34,587 bases of DNA from Phyllobacteriaceae bacterium (GCA_024645155.1 JAHEGF010000004.1:1-34587), one strand, 5' to 3'; positions 23,007 to 32,747 are shown, counted from the first letter of the stretch. Notes: generated by a model not told the origin, from the sequence alone. Made by a program: numbers and translations.

Positions 23007-23660
23007 CTAGTCCCTTTGTCTGTGCTTGCTGTAGCCGAAAGTTTTGTGATGCGCGAGACCCAATGCCTTGCCGGGGGCAGCCCGGAGGTTCATCCATTTT
23101 TCCCGCTCGAGCCTGTAGTGTGCCGATGGCATGGGGCCGGCGACTAGCGACGTGCACGTCTTTTCATGAGTGAATTCGAACCCGTTCTTCTCCAGAACCC
23201 GGCGCGAAGCCGGGTTGTCGATACGACAACGGGCGATCATTGAATCAATGGTGGTCGCACGGAACGCCAGATCGATTATTGCATGGGCGATTTCACTTGC
23301 GAAGCCATTTCCCCAATGGGGCTGTCCGATCCAGTAACCGATTTCGGGGCCATCGCTACGGTCGTCTATTCCGGCGCCGCCGACAAGAGTACCGGTATCG
23401 GCAAGGGTGCAGATGTATTTGCAGCCCGGCGAGCCGGGTTCGGCCACTTTCCCGAGAAATGCGCGCGCATCGGCTTCGCCATAGGGAAAAGGCATCGTTG
23501 ATGTCATTTCCGATATCGCACGATTGTTGGCAAGGCGGACCAGGTCGGGAATATCGTCGTCGACCGGCGCCCGCAGCACAAGCCGTTCGGTGACCAGGAC
23601 GGGGCAGTCGATCCTGCCCAGTACGCTGGTCTGATCGGTGGGTATGGTATTGGCGGTCAT
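23007..23660 (-). CDS. GNAT family N-acetyltransferase (RimJ/RimL-like)
   Basis: TERLVLRAPVDDDIPDLVRLANN...GYWIGQPHWGNGFASEIAHAIIDLAF...NPASRRVLEKNGF. Confidence 0.9.
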   Translation of the reverse strand: MTANTIPTDQTSVLGRIDCPVLVTERLVLRAPVDDDIPDLVRLANNRAISEMTSTMPFPYGEADARAFLGKVAEPGSPGCKYICTLADTGTLVGGAGIDDRSDGPEIGYWIGQPHWGNGFASEIAHAIIDLAFRATTIDSMIARCRIDNPASRRVLEKNGFEFTHEKTCTSLVAGPMPSAHYRLEREKWMNLRAAPGKALGLAHHKTFGYSKHRQRD

Positions 23661-23777
23661 GGAATATCTCATACGGTAGAAAAAAGGGAGGCGGTCTCCC
23701 GTCTCCCCTGATCCGTTCAAACTGCTGTCTGATCTGCCGGACCCGAAAACGGGAGCCGGAGATGATTGCGGAACCGG

Positions 23778-24047
<270 letters not shown>

Positions 24048-24070
24048 CGGTGTTCTCCTTTAAACCTTAT

Positions 24071-24736
24071 CTATGCCTTGCCGGCTTCCTTGACCAGTGC
24101 CTTGGCCTGGTCGCGCCAATCTGAGATCTGGTCGGCGCTGAACGGCATGGCCTCGTCAATGCGTGCTATGTCCTTGGCAGAAAATGCAGCGATCTGGGCA
24201 AAGGTGGTGATGCCCTGTTCATTCATTTGGTCTCGGGCTACCGGGCCGATACCCTTGATGGCTGTCAGATCGTCGCCTTTGCCCTTGGGTGCCTTGAACA
24301 ACGGAGCCGCAGCCTCAGGCGCCGATTTTGCAGACGCCTCCTTCTTTGGAGCAGGTTTGGCCTCGCTCTTGGCGGCCGGCGCGTCCGTCTTCTTTGCGAC
24401 CGGTTTTGCTGCAGCCTTTTTCGACGGCTTGGCGCCGCCGGTCAGGATCTCGGTAATGCGGACAGTTGAAAGCAACTGGCGATGGCCACGAATACGACGC
24501 GAATTCTGGCGCCGCCGCTTCTTGAAGGAATAGACCTTGGCGCCACGGCCTTGTTCGACGATCTCGGCTGCGACCGTCGCACCTGCAACCAGGGGCGCAC
24601 CTATTGTCGCGCCGACTGCGAGAACTTCGGCAAATTCGACGATGTCACCGGCTTCACCGGAGACGCGTTCAATCTTCAGTATGTCATCGGCGGCAACACG
24701 ATACTGCTTGCCACCCGTCTTGATGACTGCGAACAT
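24071..24736 (-). CDS. rplU: 50S ribosomal protein L21 with C-terminal helix-hairpin-helix extension
   Basis: [35 protein letters not shown]...[26 protein letters not shown], then an Ala/Lys-rich linker and [30 protein letters not shown]. Confidence 0.95.
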   Translation of the reverse strand: MFAVIKTGGKQYRVAADDILKIERVSGEAGDIVEFAEVLAVGATIGAPLVAGATVAAEIVEQGRGAKVYSFKKRRRQNSRRIRGHRQLLSTVRITEILTGGAKPSKKAAAKPVAKKTDAPAAKSEAKPAPKKEASAKSAPEAAAPLFKAPKGKGDDLTAIKGIGPVARDQMNEQGITTFAQIAAFSAKDIARIDEAMPFSADQISDWRDQAKALVKEAGKA

Positions 24737-24839
24737 CTTTTTTCCTTTCGGTGTTCGGTCCGAGTCTCGAGGCGACCAGTGATTGTGATCTGGCGTCCCG
24801 GCCCGTCTTTTTGGACAGTCTGTCGGGTTCAATAAAACA

Positions 24840-24864
24840 CCGGCGCGGAAGCGATCCACGCCGG
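24840..24864 (-). promoter_or_regulatory. rplU 5' leader hairpin followed by U-rich stretch
   Basis: On the minus strand: CCGGCGTGGATCGCTTCCGCGCCGG then TGTTTTATTG (9 paired, 1 mismatch). Confidence 0.55.
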
Positions 24865-24873
24865 TCCGGGCAG

Positions 24874-24902
24874 TCCCTAGACGAAGCCTGGTACGGTGTC
24901 AA
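24874..24902 (-). promoter_or_regulatory. Candidate rplU-rpmA promoter
   Basis: Minus strand TTGACA-N17-TAGGGA: perfect -35, weak -10. Confidence 0.5.
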
Positions 24903-25046
24903 GAACAACGCGGTGCGGCATGCCCGCCAGCCAGCGGCCTGCAGGATCCCAGTATGGCCATGTATTATGGCGGATTTGGGCTTGTTTCGGGCACAGCGCC
25001 GGTCTAAACAACGCGCCGCGCCGGTCATGATACCGGATGCGCATGC

Positions 25047-25136
25047 GGAGAGGTGGCTGAGTGGTTGAAAGCACCGCACTCGAAATGCGGCATAGGGGCA
25101 ACCCTATCGGGGGTTCAAATCCCTCCCTCTCCGCCA
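25047..25136 (+). tRNA. tRNA-Ser (anticodon CGA), CCA encoded
   Basis: Acceptor GGAGAGG/CCTCTCC, D-arm GGTGGCTGAGTGG, anticodon stem CCGCA-CTCGAAA-TGCGG, long variable arm, T-loop GGTTCAAATCC, 3' G-CCA. Confidence 0.97.
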
Positions 25137-25219
25137 ATCCTGCCTGACTTGACATTGGAAGCGCAGAAGCTGCTATCGTGCCGTGGCTGCGTACAGGTCA
25201 ATTCGGAGATGGATGAACA

Positions 25220-26068
25220 ATGTTTCCCGATATCATCAAGTTTTTAATCGGGTTTGCGGTTCTGTTCATCGTCTTTCGCACATTGGAATTTTTCCGGTCG
25301 CGTGATCGTCGGCTCCCTGTACTGCGCCGGGGGTTCAGGACCGATCTGATCTACTGGTTTTTCACACCGTTTGTGGCGAGGCCCGTAACCAAGGTTTTCG
25401 TGGCACTTGCGATACTGCCCATAGCAATCCTGGCCTATGGCAGGTTGGACGCTGATATCATCCGCACCGGCTTTGGCCCCGTTTCACGATTGCCGCTTTG
25501 GGTGCAAGCGCTCGGCATTCTCGTACTCGGCGATTTTATCGGCTACTGGATGCATCGCTGGTTTCATGGTGCACGCCTTTGGAAATATCACGCCATTCAT
25601 CATTCCTCCGTTGATCTTGACTGGTTGTCATCGGTCCGGGTTCACCCCGTCAATGATATTCTCATGAGATTGGCGGGGACCGTTCCCATAGTGGGGCTCG
25701 GATTTGCCCCGATCGCGGTAGTCGGCGTAGTGCCTGTGCTGACACTGATGGCTGTTGTCCTACACGCCAATGTCGACTGGGATTGGGGACCGTTTCGCAC
25801 GGTAATCGCGTCACCGAGGTTCCACCGCTGGCATCACACTGATGAAACTGCGGCCCGCGACAAGAACTTTGCCGGAATTCTGCCGGTCTGGGACATTTTT
25901 TTTGGCACCTACTACATGCCGGCCGGCAAGCTGCCGGCGTCGTTCGGCACCCGGACGCCGGTTCCCGAAAGCCTGCCCGGGCAACTCGCCTATCCATTCC
26001 GAAAAAACCGGACGGAATCTGTTTCCGGTTCTGAACACGACTCCATCAGCGCAGTTGTGCGCAATTGA
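25220..26068 (+). CDS. Sterol desaturase / fatty acid hydroxylase family protein
   Basis: Membrane protein with histidine boxes HRWFH, HAIHHSS, HRWHHTDE. Confidence 0.9.
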   Translation: MFPDIIKFLIGFAVLFIVFRTLEFFRSRDRRLPVLRRGFRTDLIYWFFTPFVARPVTKVFVALAILPIAILAYGRLDADIIRTGFGPVSRLPLWVQALGILVLGDFIGYWMHRWFHGARLWKYHAIHHSSVDLDWLSSVRVHPVNDILMRLAGTVPIVGLGFAPIAVVGVVPVLTLMAVVLHANVDWDWGPFRTVIASPRFHRWHHTDETAARDKNFAGILPVWDIFFGTYYMPAGKLPASFGTRTPVPESLPGQLAYPFRKNRTESVSGSEHDSISAVVRN

Positions 26069-26153
26069 GATTTGTATGCTGGTGGGTGGTTCGTGCTGAC
26101 TTGGGGTCAAGAACAAACGACATGGTACTGGTAGCAAACAATCGGAGAGTTTT

Positions 26154-27794
26154 GTGCGCAGTCGGCTAGCGGTTCTGATTTTTGCAGATCTCGTCGGTTA
26201 CTCGCGCCTGATGAGCGATGATGAGGCATTGGCAATCGGCGCGATACGCGAACTCAAGGAAAAGCACCTCGAGCCACGCGTTGCCGCGAATGGCGGCGAA
26301 ATCCTGAAACGCATGGGAGACGGCTGGATCATCGCCTTTTCGTCCGTAACCGCGACCATGAAGGCGGCAATGGAGGTGCAAACAAACCTTGCCTCTCATG
26401 CGGTCATAAAGCTCAGAATGGGTATTCATATTGGAGAAATCATCGAAGACGATACCGACTTTTACGGTGCCGGCGTGAACCTAGCGCAGCGGCTGCAGAC
26501 CGAAGCTCCGCCGGGTGGTATCATGATCTCGCAGGACCTTCACAGGCAACTAACCGGCGAAGCGGCGAAGGTGTTTACTGACGCGGGCAGCTTCAGGCTC
26601 AAGAATATTGCGCTTCCCGTCAACGGTTTTCAGTGGCGGCCGCAACTCGAAAGGGCTGACGTCGGCAGCGTGCCGACAATTGCCATCGAACCATTTGCCT
26701 GTGCGCCGGACAATGCGGAGACAGAAGCGGCGGTGGCGGATTTGCGCGACCAACTCATATTGCGATTGTCACGGCGGACCGGCATCAGGGTCCTCGACGA
26801 GGCTAGCAGCAATGCAAACAAATCGGTTTATGCCCTGCGCGGGCGTTTGCGGATTTCAGGCAATCGGGGCCGCATGAACCTCTCTCTTGTTGTCCGCGAA
26901 AACGGCAATATGGTCTGGTCGCAATCCTACGAGGGCAATACGTCGGATATTTTCAAATTCTGTGATGACCTGATCGAGAAATCGGATGCCGATTTGCGCA
27001 TTCAGATCAATGCATTCGACGATGACAGAATTGCCCATCTGCCCGATGACCGGCTGAGCATTTCGGAACTTCGCGGCCGGGCTGCTTCCAATTTCTACCA
27101 GTGCACCGTCGAATCCTGGGATCATGCCCGTCAGCTGATGGACCGGGCCCTCAGACTGAACCCGGCCGACCCGACGGCACTTGCCATGCATGCAGAATCC
27201 GTTGTCATGATCTCTGCGGCGCGGTACGAAATTCTTGACGCAGAGCAAATCGAACAGCTTGCAAACCAATTGAACCATGCTGTCGAGCTTTCGCCGCGCA
27301 GCGATTATGTTTTTACGGCCCGCGCCTTCTTTCGAACTTTCGTACTGCGCGATGTTATTGGCGCCATCAAGGATTCCGAACGGGCCCTGTCACTCAATCC
27401 CAGTTACCATGTCGCCTACGATACGCTCGGGATGGCACACCTCATGGCTGGCGATAACGGCGATGCAATCAGCGATTTGCAAAAGGCGGTTTCACTGAGC
27501 GAGACAGATCCGAGTTTACCATATCGGCTGTTCATGCTTGCAATCGCGTACCACTTCGAAAATCGCAATGCAGAAGCGCTGGATACTATCGAGCGCGCAA
27601 TCCTGCTGCGGCCCAATCAACGCAACTACCATATCCTAAAAATGGTCCTCTGCGGCAAAATCGGCGATGCCGAGGCTGAAAACGTTGCAAAATTGCGAGC
27701 CGCGCAATTACCATGGGAGCCTTCGATCCTGGCTCTGCGGCCGCCGTTGCCAGAGGACAAGGCCGATTTTGTCAAGCTGTTTTCGCCGGACTGA
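26154..27794 (+). CDS. Class III adenylate/guanylate cyclase domain protein with TolB-like and TPR regions (GTG start)
   Basis: LIFADLVGYSRLM, RMGDGWIIAFSS, FYGAGVNLAQRLQ; middle TolB/FlgO-like region; TPR-like C-terminus. Confidence 0.9.
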   Translation: MRSRLAVLIFADLVGYSRLMSDDEALAIGAIRELKEKHLEPRVAANGGEILKRMGDGWIIAFSSVTATMKAAMEVQTNLASHAVIKLRMGIHIGEIIEDDTDFYGAGVNLAQRLQTEAPPGGIMISQDLHRQLTGEAAKVFTDAGSFRLKNIALPVNGFQWRPQLERADVGSVPTIAIEPFACAPDNAETEAAVADLRDQLILRLSRRTGIRVLDEASSNANKSVYALRGRLRISGNRGRMNLSLVVRENGNMVWSQSYEGNTSDIFKFCDDLIEKSDADLRIQINAFDDDRIAHLPDDRLSISELRGRAASNFYQCTVESWDHARQLMDRALRLNPADPTALAMHAESVVMISAARYEILDAEQIEQLANQLNHAVELSPRSDYVFTARAFFRTFVLRDVIGAIKDSERALSLNPSYHVAYDTLGMAHLMAGDNGDAISDLQKAVSLSETDPSLPYRLFMLAIAYHFENRNAEALDTIERAILLRPNQRNYHILKMVLCGKIGDAEAENVAKLRAAQLPWEPSILALRPPLPEDKADFVKLFSPD

Positions 27795-27963
27795 CTGCCT
27801 TTGACCACAGCACCTTGATTTGCGGGCTTTCAAACTCGGCTTCGCGGTAAAGTTGTGGGTAGTCTGGACTCCTATATCCATAACGTTTGGCGCTATCGTA
27901 TTGACGCTGTTATTGTTCAATCTCGAGTTTGGGAGATGTGTACCAAGCGGATTGAGCAAAAGA

Positions 27964-27978
27964 CCGGTTTGAAACCGG
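27964..27978. promoter_or_regulatory. Perfect dyad CCGGTTT-G-AAACCGG upstream of the transporter operon, candidate operator
   Basis: 7+7 bp inverted repeat, about 100 nt before the SBP start. Confidence 0.35.
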
Positions 27979-28079
27979 CGGTTGGCGCAGAAACCTGCAC
28001 TTGGACTGGATTGCCGGGTCTTGAAAACGAACCATTCGGAACGCCGCAATCAATGTGGCAAAAACGGGAGTTGAATCAC

Positions 28080-29060
28080 ATGATGAAATTGAAAACTGCA
28101 ATTACACTTCTTGCCGGTGCTGCCGTGGTAGCGCTGACCGGGCCGGCACTTGCGATCGACAAGGTAACGGTTGCCTACTTCCTTGAGTGGCCGACTGCCA
28201 ACCAGACGGCGCAGGTTGACAAGGTATATGACAAGGAAATGGGTGTCGAAGTCGAATGGCGCGCTTTCGGTAACGGCAATGAAATGACCCAGGCGATGGT
28301 TTCCGGCGATGTCCACATTGCCTACAGCCAGGGTTTCGTACCGTTTGTGGTTGGCGTGACCAACGGTGCTCCGCTGAAAATCGTGGGGATTGCGGTGACT
28401 TATGCGGAAAATGATCTTTGCATTGTTCGCGATGATGCCGGCATCACCAAGGACAATGCCAAGGATCTGGAAGGCAAGAAAGTCGCTACTCCGATCGGCA
28501 ACGTTACCCACTACAAGCTGCTGAAATCGCTGGAGCACCTTAATGTCGACGCGTCCAAGGTCGAGCTGGTGCAGATGAACCCTGCAGATGCGGCAGTTGC
28601 GCTGATCCGCGGCGATGTTCCAATGGCGTGCGCATTCGGTGGTGCTCTTGGCCGGATGAGGGAAGTTGGCAAACCGCTACTGACAGGTGCCGAACAGGAA
28701 GCTGCCGGTATCAACACGTTCGATATCGTCTCGGTAACCGACAGTTTTGCTTCAGAACACCCCGATCTGGTCAGGAAGTTCATGGCGGTGACGGAAAAGG
28801 CCAACGCGGATTACAAGGCCAATCCGGACGCAGCCTACGCCAAAGTTGCCGGCGCTGCCGGCATGGATATTGAGGCGACCAAAAGCACAATGGCCAATTT
28901 CGGCTTTCCGACAGCCGAAGAGCAGGCCGGTGCAAACTGGCTTGGCGGCGGCATACAGGCCGCAACCAAGGGTGTTGCCGACGTCATGGTTGGTGCAGGC
29001 AACATGGACAAGTCACTCGATGACTACTCGCAATTTGTTGATGCGAGTTTCCTGAAATAG
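28080..29060 (+). CDS. ABC transporter substrate-binding protein, TauA/SsuA-like
   Basis: Signal peptide ending GPALA, then IDKVTVAYFLEWPTANQTAQVDKVYDKEMGVEVEWRAFGNGNEMTQAMVSGDVHIAYSQG. Confidence 0.88.
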   Translation: MMKLKTAITLLAGAAVVALTGPALAIDKVTVAYFLEWPTANQTAQVDKVYDKEMGVEVEWRAFGNGNEMTQAMVSGDVHIAYSQGFVPFVVGVTNGAPLKIVGIAVTYAENDLCIVRDDAGITKDNAKDLEGKKVATPIGNVTHYKLLKSLEHLNVDASKVELVQMNPADAAVALIRGDVPMACAFGGALGRMREVGKPLLTGAEQEAAGINTFDIVSVTDSFASEHPDLVRKFMAVTEKANADYKANPDAAYAKVAGAAGMDIEATKSTMANFGFPTAEEQAGANWLGGGIQAATKGVADVMVGAGNMDKSLDDYSQFVDASFLK

Positions 29061-29069
29061 GCTGGTAGG

Positions 29070-29103
29070 ACGGGTGGCCGCATCACACGGCCACCCGTTT
29101 TTT
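29070..29103 (+). terminator. Rho-independent terminator-like hairpin between SBP and ATPase genes
   Basis: ACGGGTGGCCG-catcaca-CGGCCACCCGT followed by T6. Confidence 0.8.
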
Positions 29104-29128
29104 CTCGAGCGTGACCGGGGAGGGGTTC

Positions 29129-29941
29129 ATGAGCGGAATAGTTCTCGACAAAATATCAATGGTGTACACACTTAATGACGGTGGTGAGGTGCATGCCCTG
29201 GATGATGTGTCACTCGATATCGCCGATGGCGAGATCGTTACGGTTCTAGGCCCATCGGGCTGTGGCAAGACGACGCTTCTCAACATCCTCGCCGGGTTCC
29301 TGTCGCCGACCAAGGGAGAAGTCCGTGTCGAGGGAAAGCCGGTTACCGGTCCCGGTCCGGATCGCGGCATGGTTTTCCAGCAGGGCGCACTTTTCGAGTG
29401 GCTGACCGTTTCGGAAAACGTGTCGTTTGGCCCGCGCATGGCCGGCAAGCCGAAGAAAGAAATCGCTGAGACCGTTGCCCACCTTCTCGACACGGTCGGG
29501 TTGCAGGGATTTGGTGAGAAACCGGTCTATCAGCTTTCCGGCGGCATGCAGCAGCGCGTTGCATTGGCGCGGTGCCTGGCCAATGATCCCAAGGTCATTC
29601 TCATGGACGAGCCGCTTGGCGCGCTGGACGCGCTGACACGCGAAAAAATGCAGGGCCTTGTCCTGAAGCTTTGGAAGGAGTTCGGCAAGACCATCCTGCT
29701 GATCACCCACTCCGTTGAAGAGGCCCTGTTTCTGGGCGAGCGCCTTATCGTGATGGCGCCGAGGCCCGGGCGCATCAAGAAAGAATTCAGACTGCCGTTT
29801 GCCGATCAGGGATTGTCAAAGGATCCCCGTGACATCAAGGCTGCGCCCGATTTTGTGCGCACGCGCGAAGAGATCCTGTCGATGATCTGGGAAATGGAAG
29901 AACAGATCATGGGTCAGTCCGAAAGCGAAACATCCGAATAG
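29129..29941 (+). CDS. ABC transporter ATP-binding protein, TauB/SsuB-like
   Basis: GPSGCGKTTLL Walker A, LSGGMQQRVALARCLAND signature, VILMDEPLGALD Walker B. Confidence 0.95.
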   Translation: MSGIVLDKISMVYTLNDGGEVHALDDVSLDIADGEIVTVLGPSGCGKTTLLNILAGFLSPTKGEVRVEGKPVTGPGPDRGMVFQQGALFEWLTVSENVSFGPRMAGKPKKEIAETVAHLLDTVGLQGFGEKPVYQLSGGMQQRVALARCLANDPKVILMDEPLGALDALTREKMQGLVLKLWKEFGKTILLITHSVEEALFLGERLIVMAPRPGRIKKEFRLPFADQGLSKDPRDIKAAPDFVRTREEILSMIWEMEEQIMGQSESETSE

Positions 29942-29951
29942 GAGCCGGGAA

Positions 29952-30818
29952 ATGAGCAACCAAAAGAAACCCTCTGAGCTCGCAATCTGGCTTGGCATTG
30001 CCGATACATCATTTACACGGCAAAAAACCGTGAAATTCGGTGATGCCAGCGCCGTCAATTCGGGCCGTATCTATTCCATACTTATAGTGATTGCACTGGT
30101 GGCGCTGTGGATCATTTCATCTGTTTTCGGACTGGTGAAGCCTTTCTACTGGCCGACGATTGATGGCACCATTGACCGTTTCATCAAGCTGCTTACCGAA
30201 GGATTCCGCAATACGCCGCTGTGGGAACATGTTGGCATCAGCATTTACCGCGTGATTTCCGGGGTGCTTTACGGTTCGCTTGTCGGTATTCCGCTGGGAT
30301 TTGCGATGGGCCTGTCATCGATAGCGCGTGGCCTTTTCGACCCGATCGTCGAGTTCATGCGGCCGATCCCGCCGCTGGCGCTCATTCCGCTGATCATCCT
30401 GTGGTTCGGCATTGATGAAACCGCCAAAATATTCCTGCTGTTCCTTGCATCGCTGTTCATCATGACCATTGCCGCGCGCTCTGGCGTGTCCAGCGTCCGC
30501 GTGTCGAAGGTGCATGCCGCCTACTCGCTTGGTGCATCACGGCTGCAGATCCTGCGCAATGTCATCCTGCCAAATGCGCTGCCTGAAATTTTCACCGGTA
30601 TCCGCACCTCGATGGGCGTATGCTGGGGCACAGTCGTTGCCGCCGAACTGGTGGCTGCCGACAAGGGCGTCGGTTCGATGATCATGATTGCCAAGAACTT
30701 TCTGCAGACAGACACTGTTGTGCTTGGCATCACGATCATCGGGCTGATTGGCTACGCCATCGAAATGGCGATGCGCTGGGCGGAAAGGCGCCTGATCCCC
30801 TGGAAAGGCAAGGGCTGA
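29952..30818 (+). CDS. ABC transporter permease, TauC/SsuC-like
   Basis: Several TM segments; FMRPIPPLALIPLIILWFGIDETAKIFLLFLASLF, YSLGASRLQILRNVILPNALPEIFTGIRTSMGVCW. Confidence 0.94.
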   Translation: MSNQKKPSELAIWLGIADTSFTRQKTVKFGDASAVNSGRIYSILIVIALVALWIISSVFGLVKPFYWPTIDGTIDRFIKLLTEGFRNTPLWEHVGISIYRVISGVLYGSLVGIPLGFAMGLSSIARGLFDPIVEFMRPIPPLALIPLIILWFGIDETAKIFLLFLASLFIMTIAARSGVSSVRVSKVHAAYSLGASRLQILRNVILPNALPEIFTGIRTSMGVCWGTVVAAELVAADKGVGSMIMIAKNFLQTDTVVLGITIIGLIGYAIEMAMRWAERRLIPWKGKG

Positions 30819-31014
30819 AGAGCGCTATCGTCGCCAGGCTCTTCACCTTTAAAAACGGCAACGGTTGGAACGGGCAGTGGCTGGTTCCGGCCTTTGTCCT
30901 GTTGTTGACGGCAATCCGGTATATCCCACTTGCCTATTGATCGTTTGCAGGCCATAAGCGCGCGTCCCAGGCGGACCCAAATAACGAAGCCCTCCACAAG
31001 CCTCGAGGAACCTA

Positions 31015-32082
31015 ATGACCTCCTTCAAACCGATCGTATTTTCCGGTGTGCAACCGACCGGAAACCTACACCTTGGCAACTACCTTGGTGCGATAAAGAA
31101 ATTCGTCGCATTGCAGCAAAGCCATGATTGCATCTACTGCGTTGTCGACATGCATGCGATTACCGTATGGCAGGATCCGGTCGAACTGATGAATTCGACC
31201 CGCGAGGTGACCGCTGCCTTTCTTGCCGCCGGTATTGATGCCGAGAAGCATATCGTATTCAACCAGAGCCGCGTTGCCCAACACGCCGAACTGGCATGGG
31301 TGTTCAATTGCGTTGCGCGCATGGGCTGGCTAAACCGCATGACCCAGTTCAAGGAAAAGGCGGGCAAGGATCGAGAGAACGCCTCCGTGGGGCTGTTTTC
31401 CTACCCGAACCTGATGGCGTCTGACATTCTCGTTTACCGTGCGACCCACGTTCCGGTTGGCGATGACCAGAAACAACACCTCGAATTGTGCCGCGACATC
31501 GCCCAGAAGTTCAACAATGACTACTCCGAACGCATCGCTGACCTTAAACTCGGTGTGGAGATGATGGTCGGCAGGGAAAAGATCAATGGCTATTTTCCGC
31601 TAACGGAGCCTCTGATCGAGGGCCCGGCAACCCGCATCATGTCGCTTCGCGATGGCACCAAGAAGATGTCCAAGTCCGATCCGTCCGACCTGTCCCGTAT
31701 CAACCTGACTGACGACACCGACGCCATTGCAAAAAAATTCCGCAAGGCGAGGACCGATCCCGATGCGCTGCCATCGGAGAGTGCAGGGCTTGCAGGCCGG
31801 CCGGAGGCGGACAATCTCGTGGGAATCTATGCGGCGCTTGCCGATAGCTCGAAGGATGACGTGTTGCGCGAATTCGGGGGCCGGCAGTTTTCAGAGTTCA
31901 AACCGGCGCTCGCCGATCTTGCGGTGGCCAATCTGGCACCGGTCGCCGGGGAAATGCGGCGGATTTCCCGGGATCTGACCTATATCGACGGGGTGCTCGG
32001 CGATGGTGCGGCCAAAGCCAGAACGATTGCCGGCGAGACAATGGGTCATGTCCGCGATATTGTCGGATTGCTGCAGGACTAG
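31015..32082 (+). CDS. trpS: Tryptophanyl-tRNA synthetase
   Basis: [34 protein letters not shown] (KMSKS). Confidence 0.98.
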   Translation: MTSFKPIVFSGVQPTGNLHLGNYLGAIKKFVALQQSHDCIYCVVDMHAITVWQDPVELMNSTREVTAAFLAAGIDAEKHIVFNQSRVAQHAELAWVFNCVARMGWLNRMTQFKEKAGKDRENASVGLFSYPNLMASDILVYRATHVPVGDDQKQHLELCRDIAQKFNNDYSERIADLKLGVEMMVGREKINGYFPLTEPLIEGPATRIMSLRDGTKKMSKSDPSDLSRINLTDDTDAIAKKFRKARTDPDALPSESAGLAGRPEADNLVGIYAALADSSKDDVLREFGGRQFSEFKPALADLAVANLAPVAGEMRRISRDLTYIDGVLGDGAAKARTIAGETMGHVRDIVGLLQD

Positions 32083-32160
32083 CGCATCGCCGATTGCGCT
32101 TGCGGTGGGATCGGCACAATGGCAGATTGACAGGGTTTGAACCGGAATCGGGCGCAGCAG

Positions 32161-32652
32161 ATGGTTTCAAAAAGACAGATTCGCGAAGAAGGCCATCGGC
32201 GAAAGTTTCTGGCCATTGTCGACGAAACGCCGGAATGCGAGCGTGCGGTCATCTATGCGGCGCGGCGCGCGGAGGCGACCGGCGGAGCGCTTGTCCTGCT
32301 CTATGTCATCGTGCCAGGCGACTTCCAGCACTGGCTTGGCGTCGAGGAGATCATGAAATCGGAGGCACGCGATTCCGCCGAAGCAGCGCTCAGCCAGCAC
32401 GCCGATATCGTGCGCCGGGTCATTGGCATGGAAAGCGAATGTGTCGTGCGCGAGGGCACCCCCACCGAAGAGATATTCGGGCTGATTGAGGAAGACCGTG
32501 ATATCGGCATCATGGTCCTTGCTGCCGGTGCCGACAAGGAGGGACCGGGACCGCTTGTTTCAGCGATTGCCGGAAAGGGTGCGCCGTTCCCGATCCCGGT
32601 TACCGTTGTTCCGCAAAACCTCTCCGACGAGGATATCGAGAGCCTGGCTTGA
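32161..32652 (+). CDS. Universal stress protein family
   Basis: KFLAIVDETPECERAVIYAARRAEATGGALVLLYVI; located between trpS and nfuA. Confidence 0.88.
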   Translation: MVSKRQIREEGHRRKFLAIVDETPECERAVIYAARRAEATGGALVLLYVIVPGDFQHWLGVEEIMKSEARDSAEAALSQHADIVRRVIGMESECVVREGTPTEEIFGLIEEDRDIGIMVLAAGADKEGPGPLVSAIAGKGAPFPIPVTVVPQNLSDEDIESLA

Positions 32653-32719
32653 TCGGAACGCGGTAATTGTGACCGCTCACAGCTAATTTGCTTGAACTTG
32701 TACGCCAGCGGGCTTACTT

Positions 32720-32736
32720 TCTGGAATAATTCTAAG
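32720..32736. promoter_or_regulatory. Candidate Irr iron control element (ICE-like box)
   Basis: TCTGGAATAATTCTAAG, 14/17 identities to TTTAGAATAATTCTAAA by eye; next to a putative TTGAAC-N17-TACTTT promoter. Confidence 0.55.
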
Positions 32737-32747
32737 GAGCATGACGC

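Noticed and set aside
24310-24440. Repetitive GC-rich stretch in rplU as a possible DNA repeat
   Set aside because: It encodes the Ala/Lys/Pro-rich linker of extended L21; low-complexity protein, not a tandem DNA repeat.
30817-30844. GAAGAGC...GCTCTTC hairpin after the permease as a terminator
   Set aside because: Only 7 bp with a 14-nt loop and a poor T-run; too weak to call.
25047-31015. Possible genomic island integrated at tRNA-Ser
   Set aside because: No integrase, no transposase, and I found no repeat of the tRNA 3' end downstream; the genes look ordinary.
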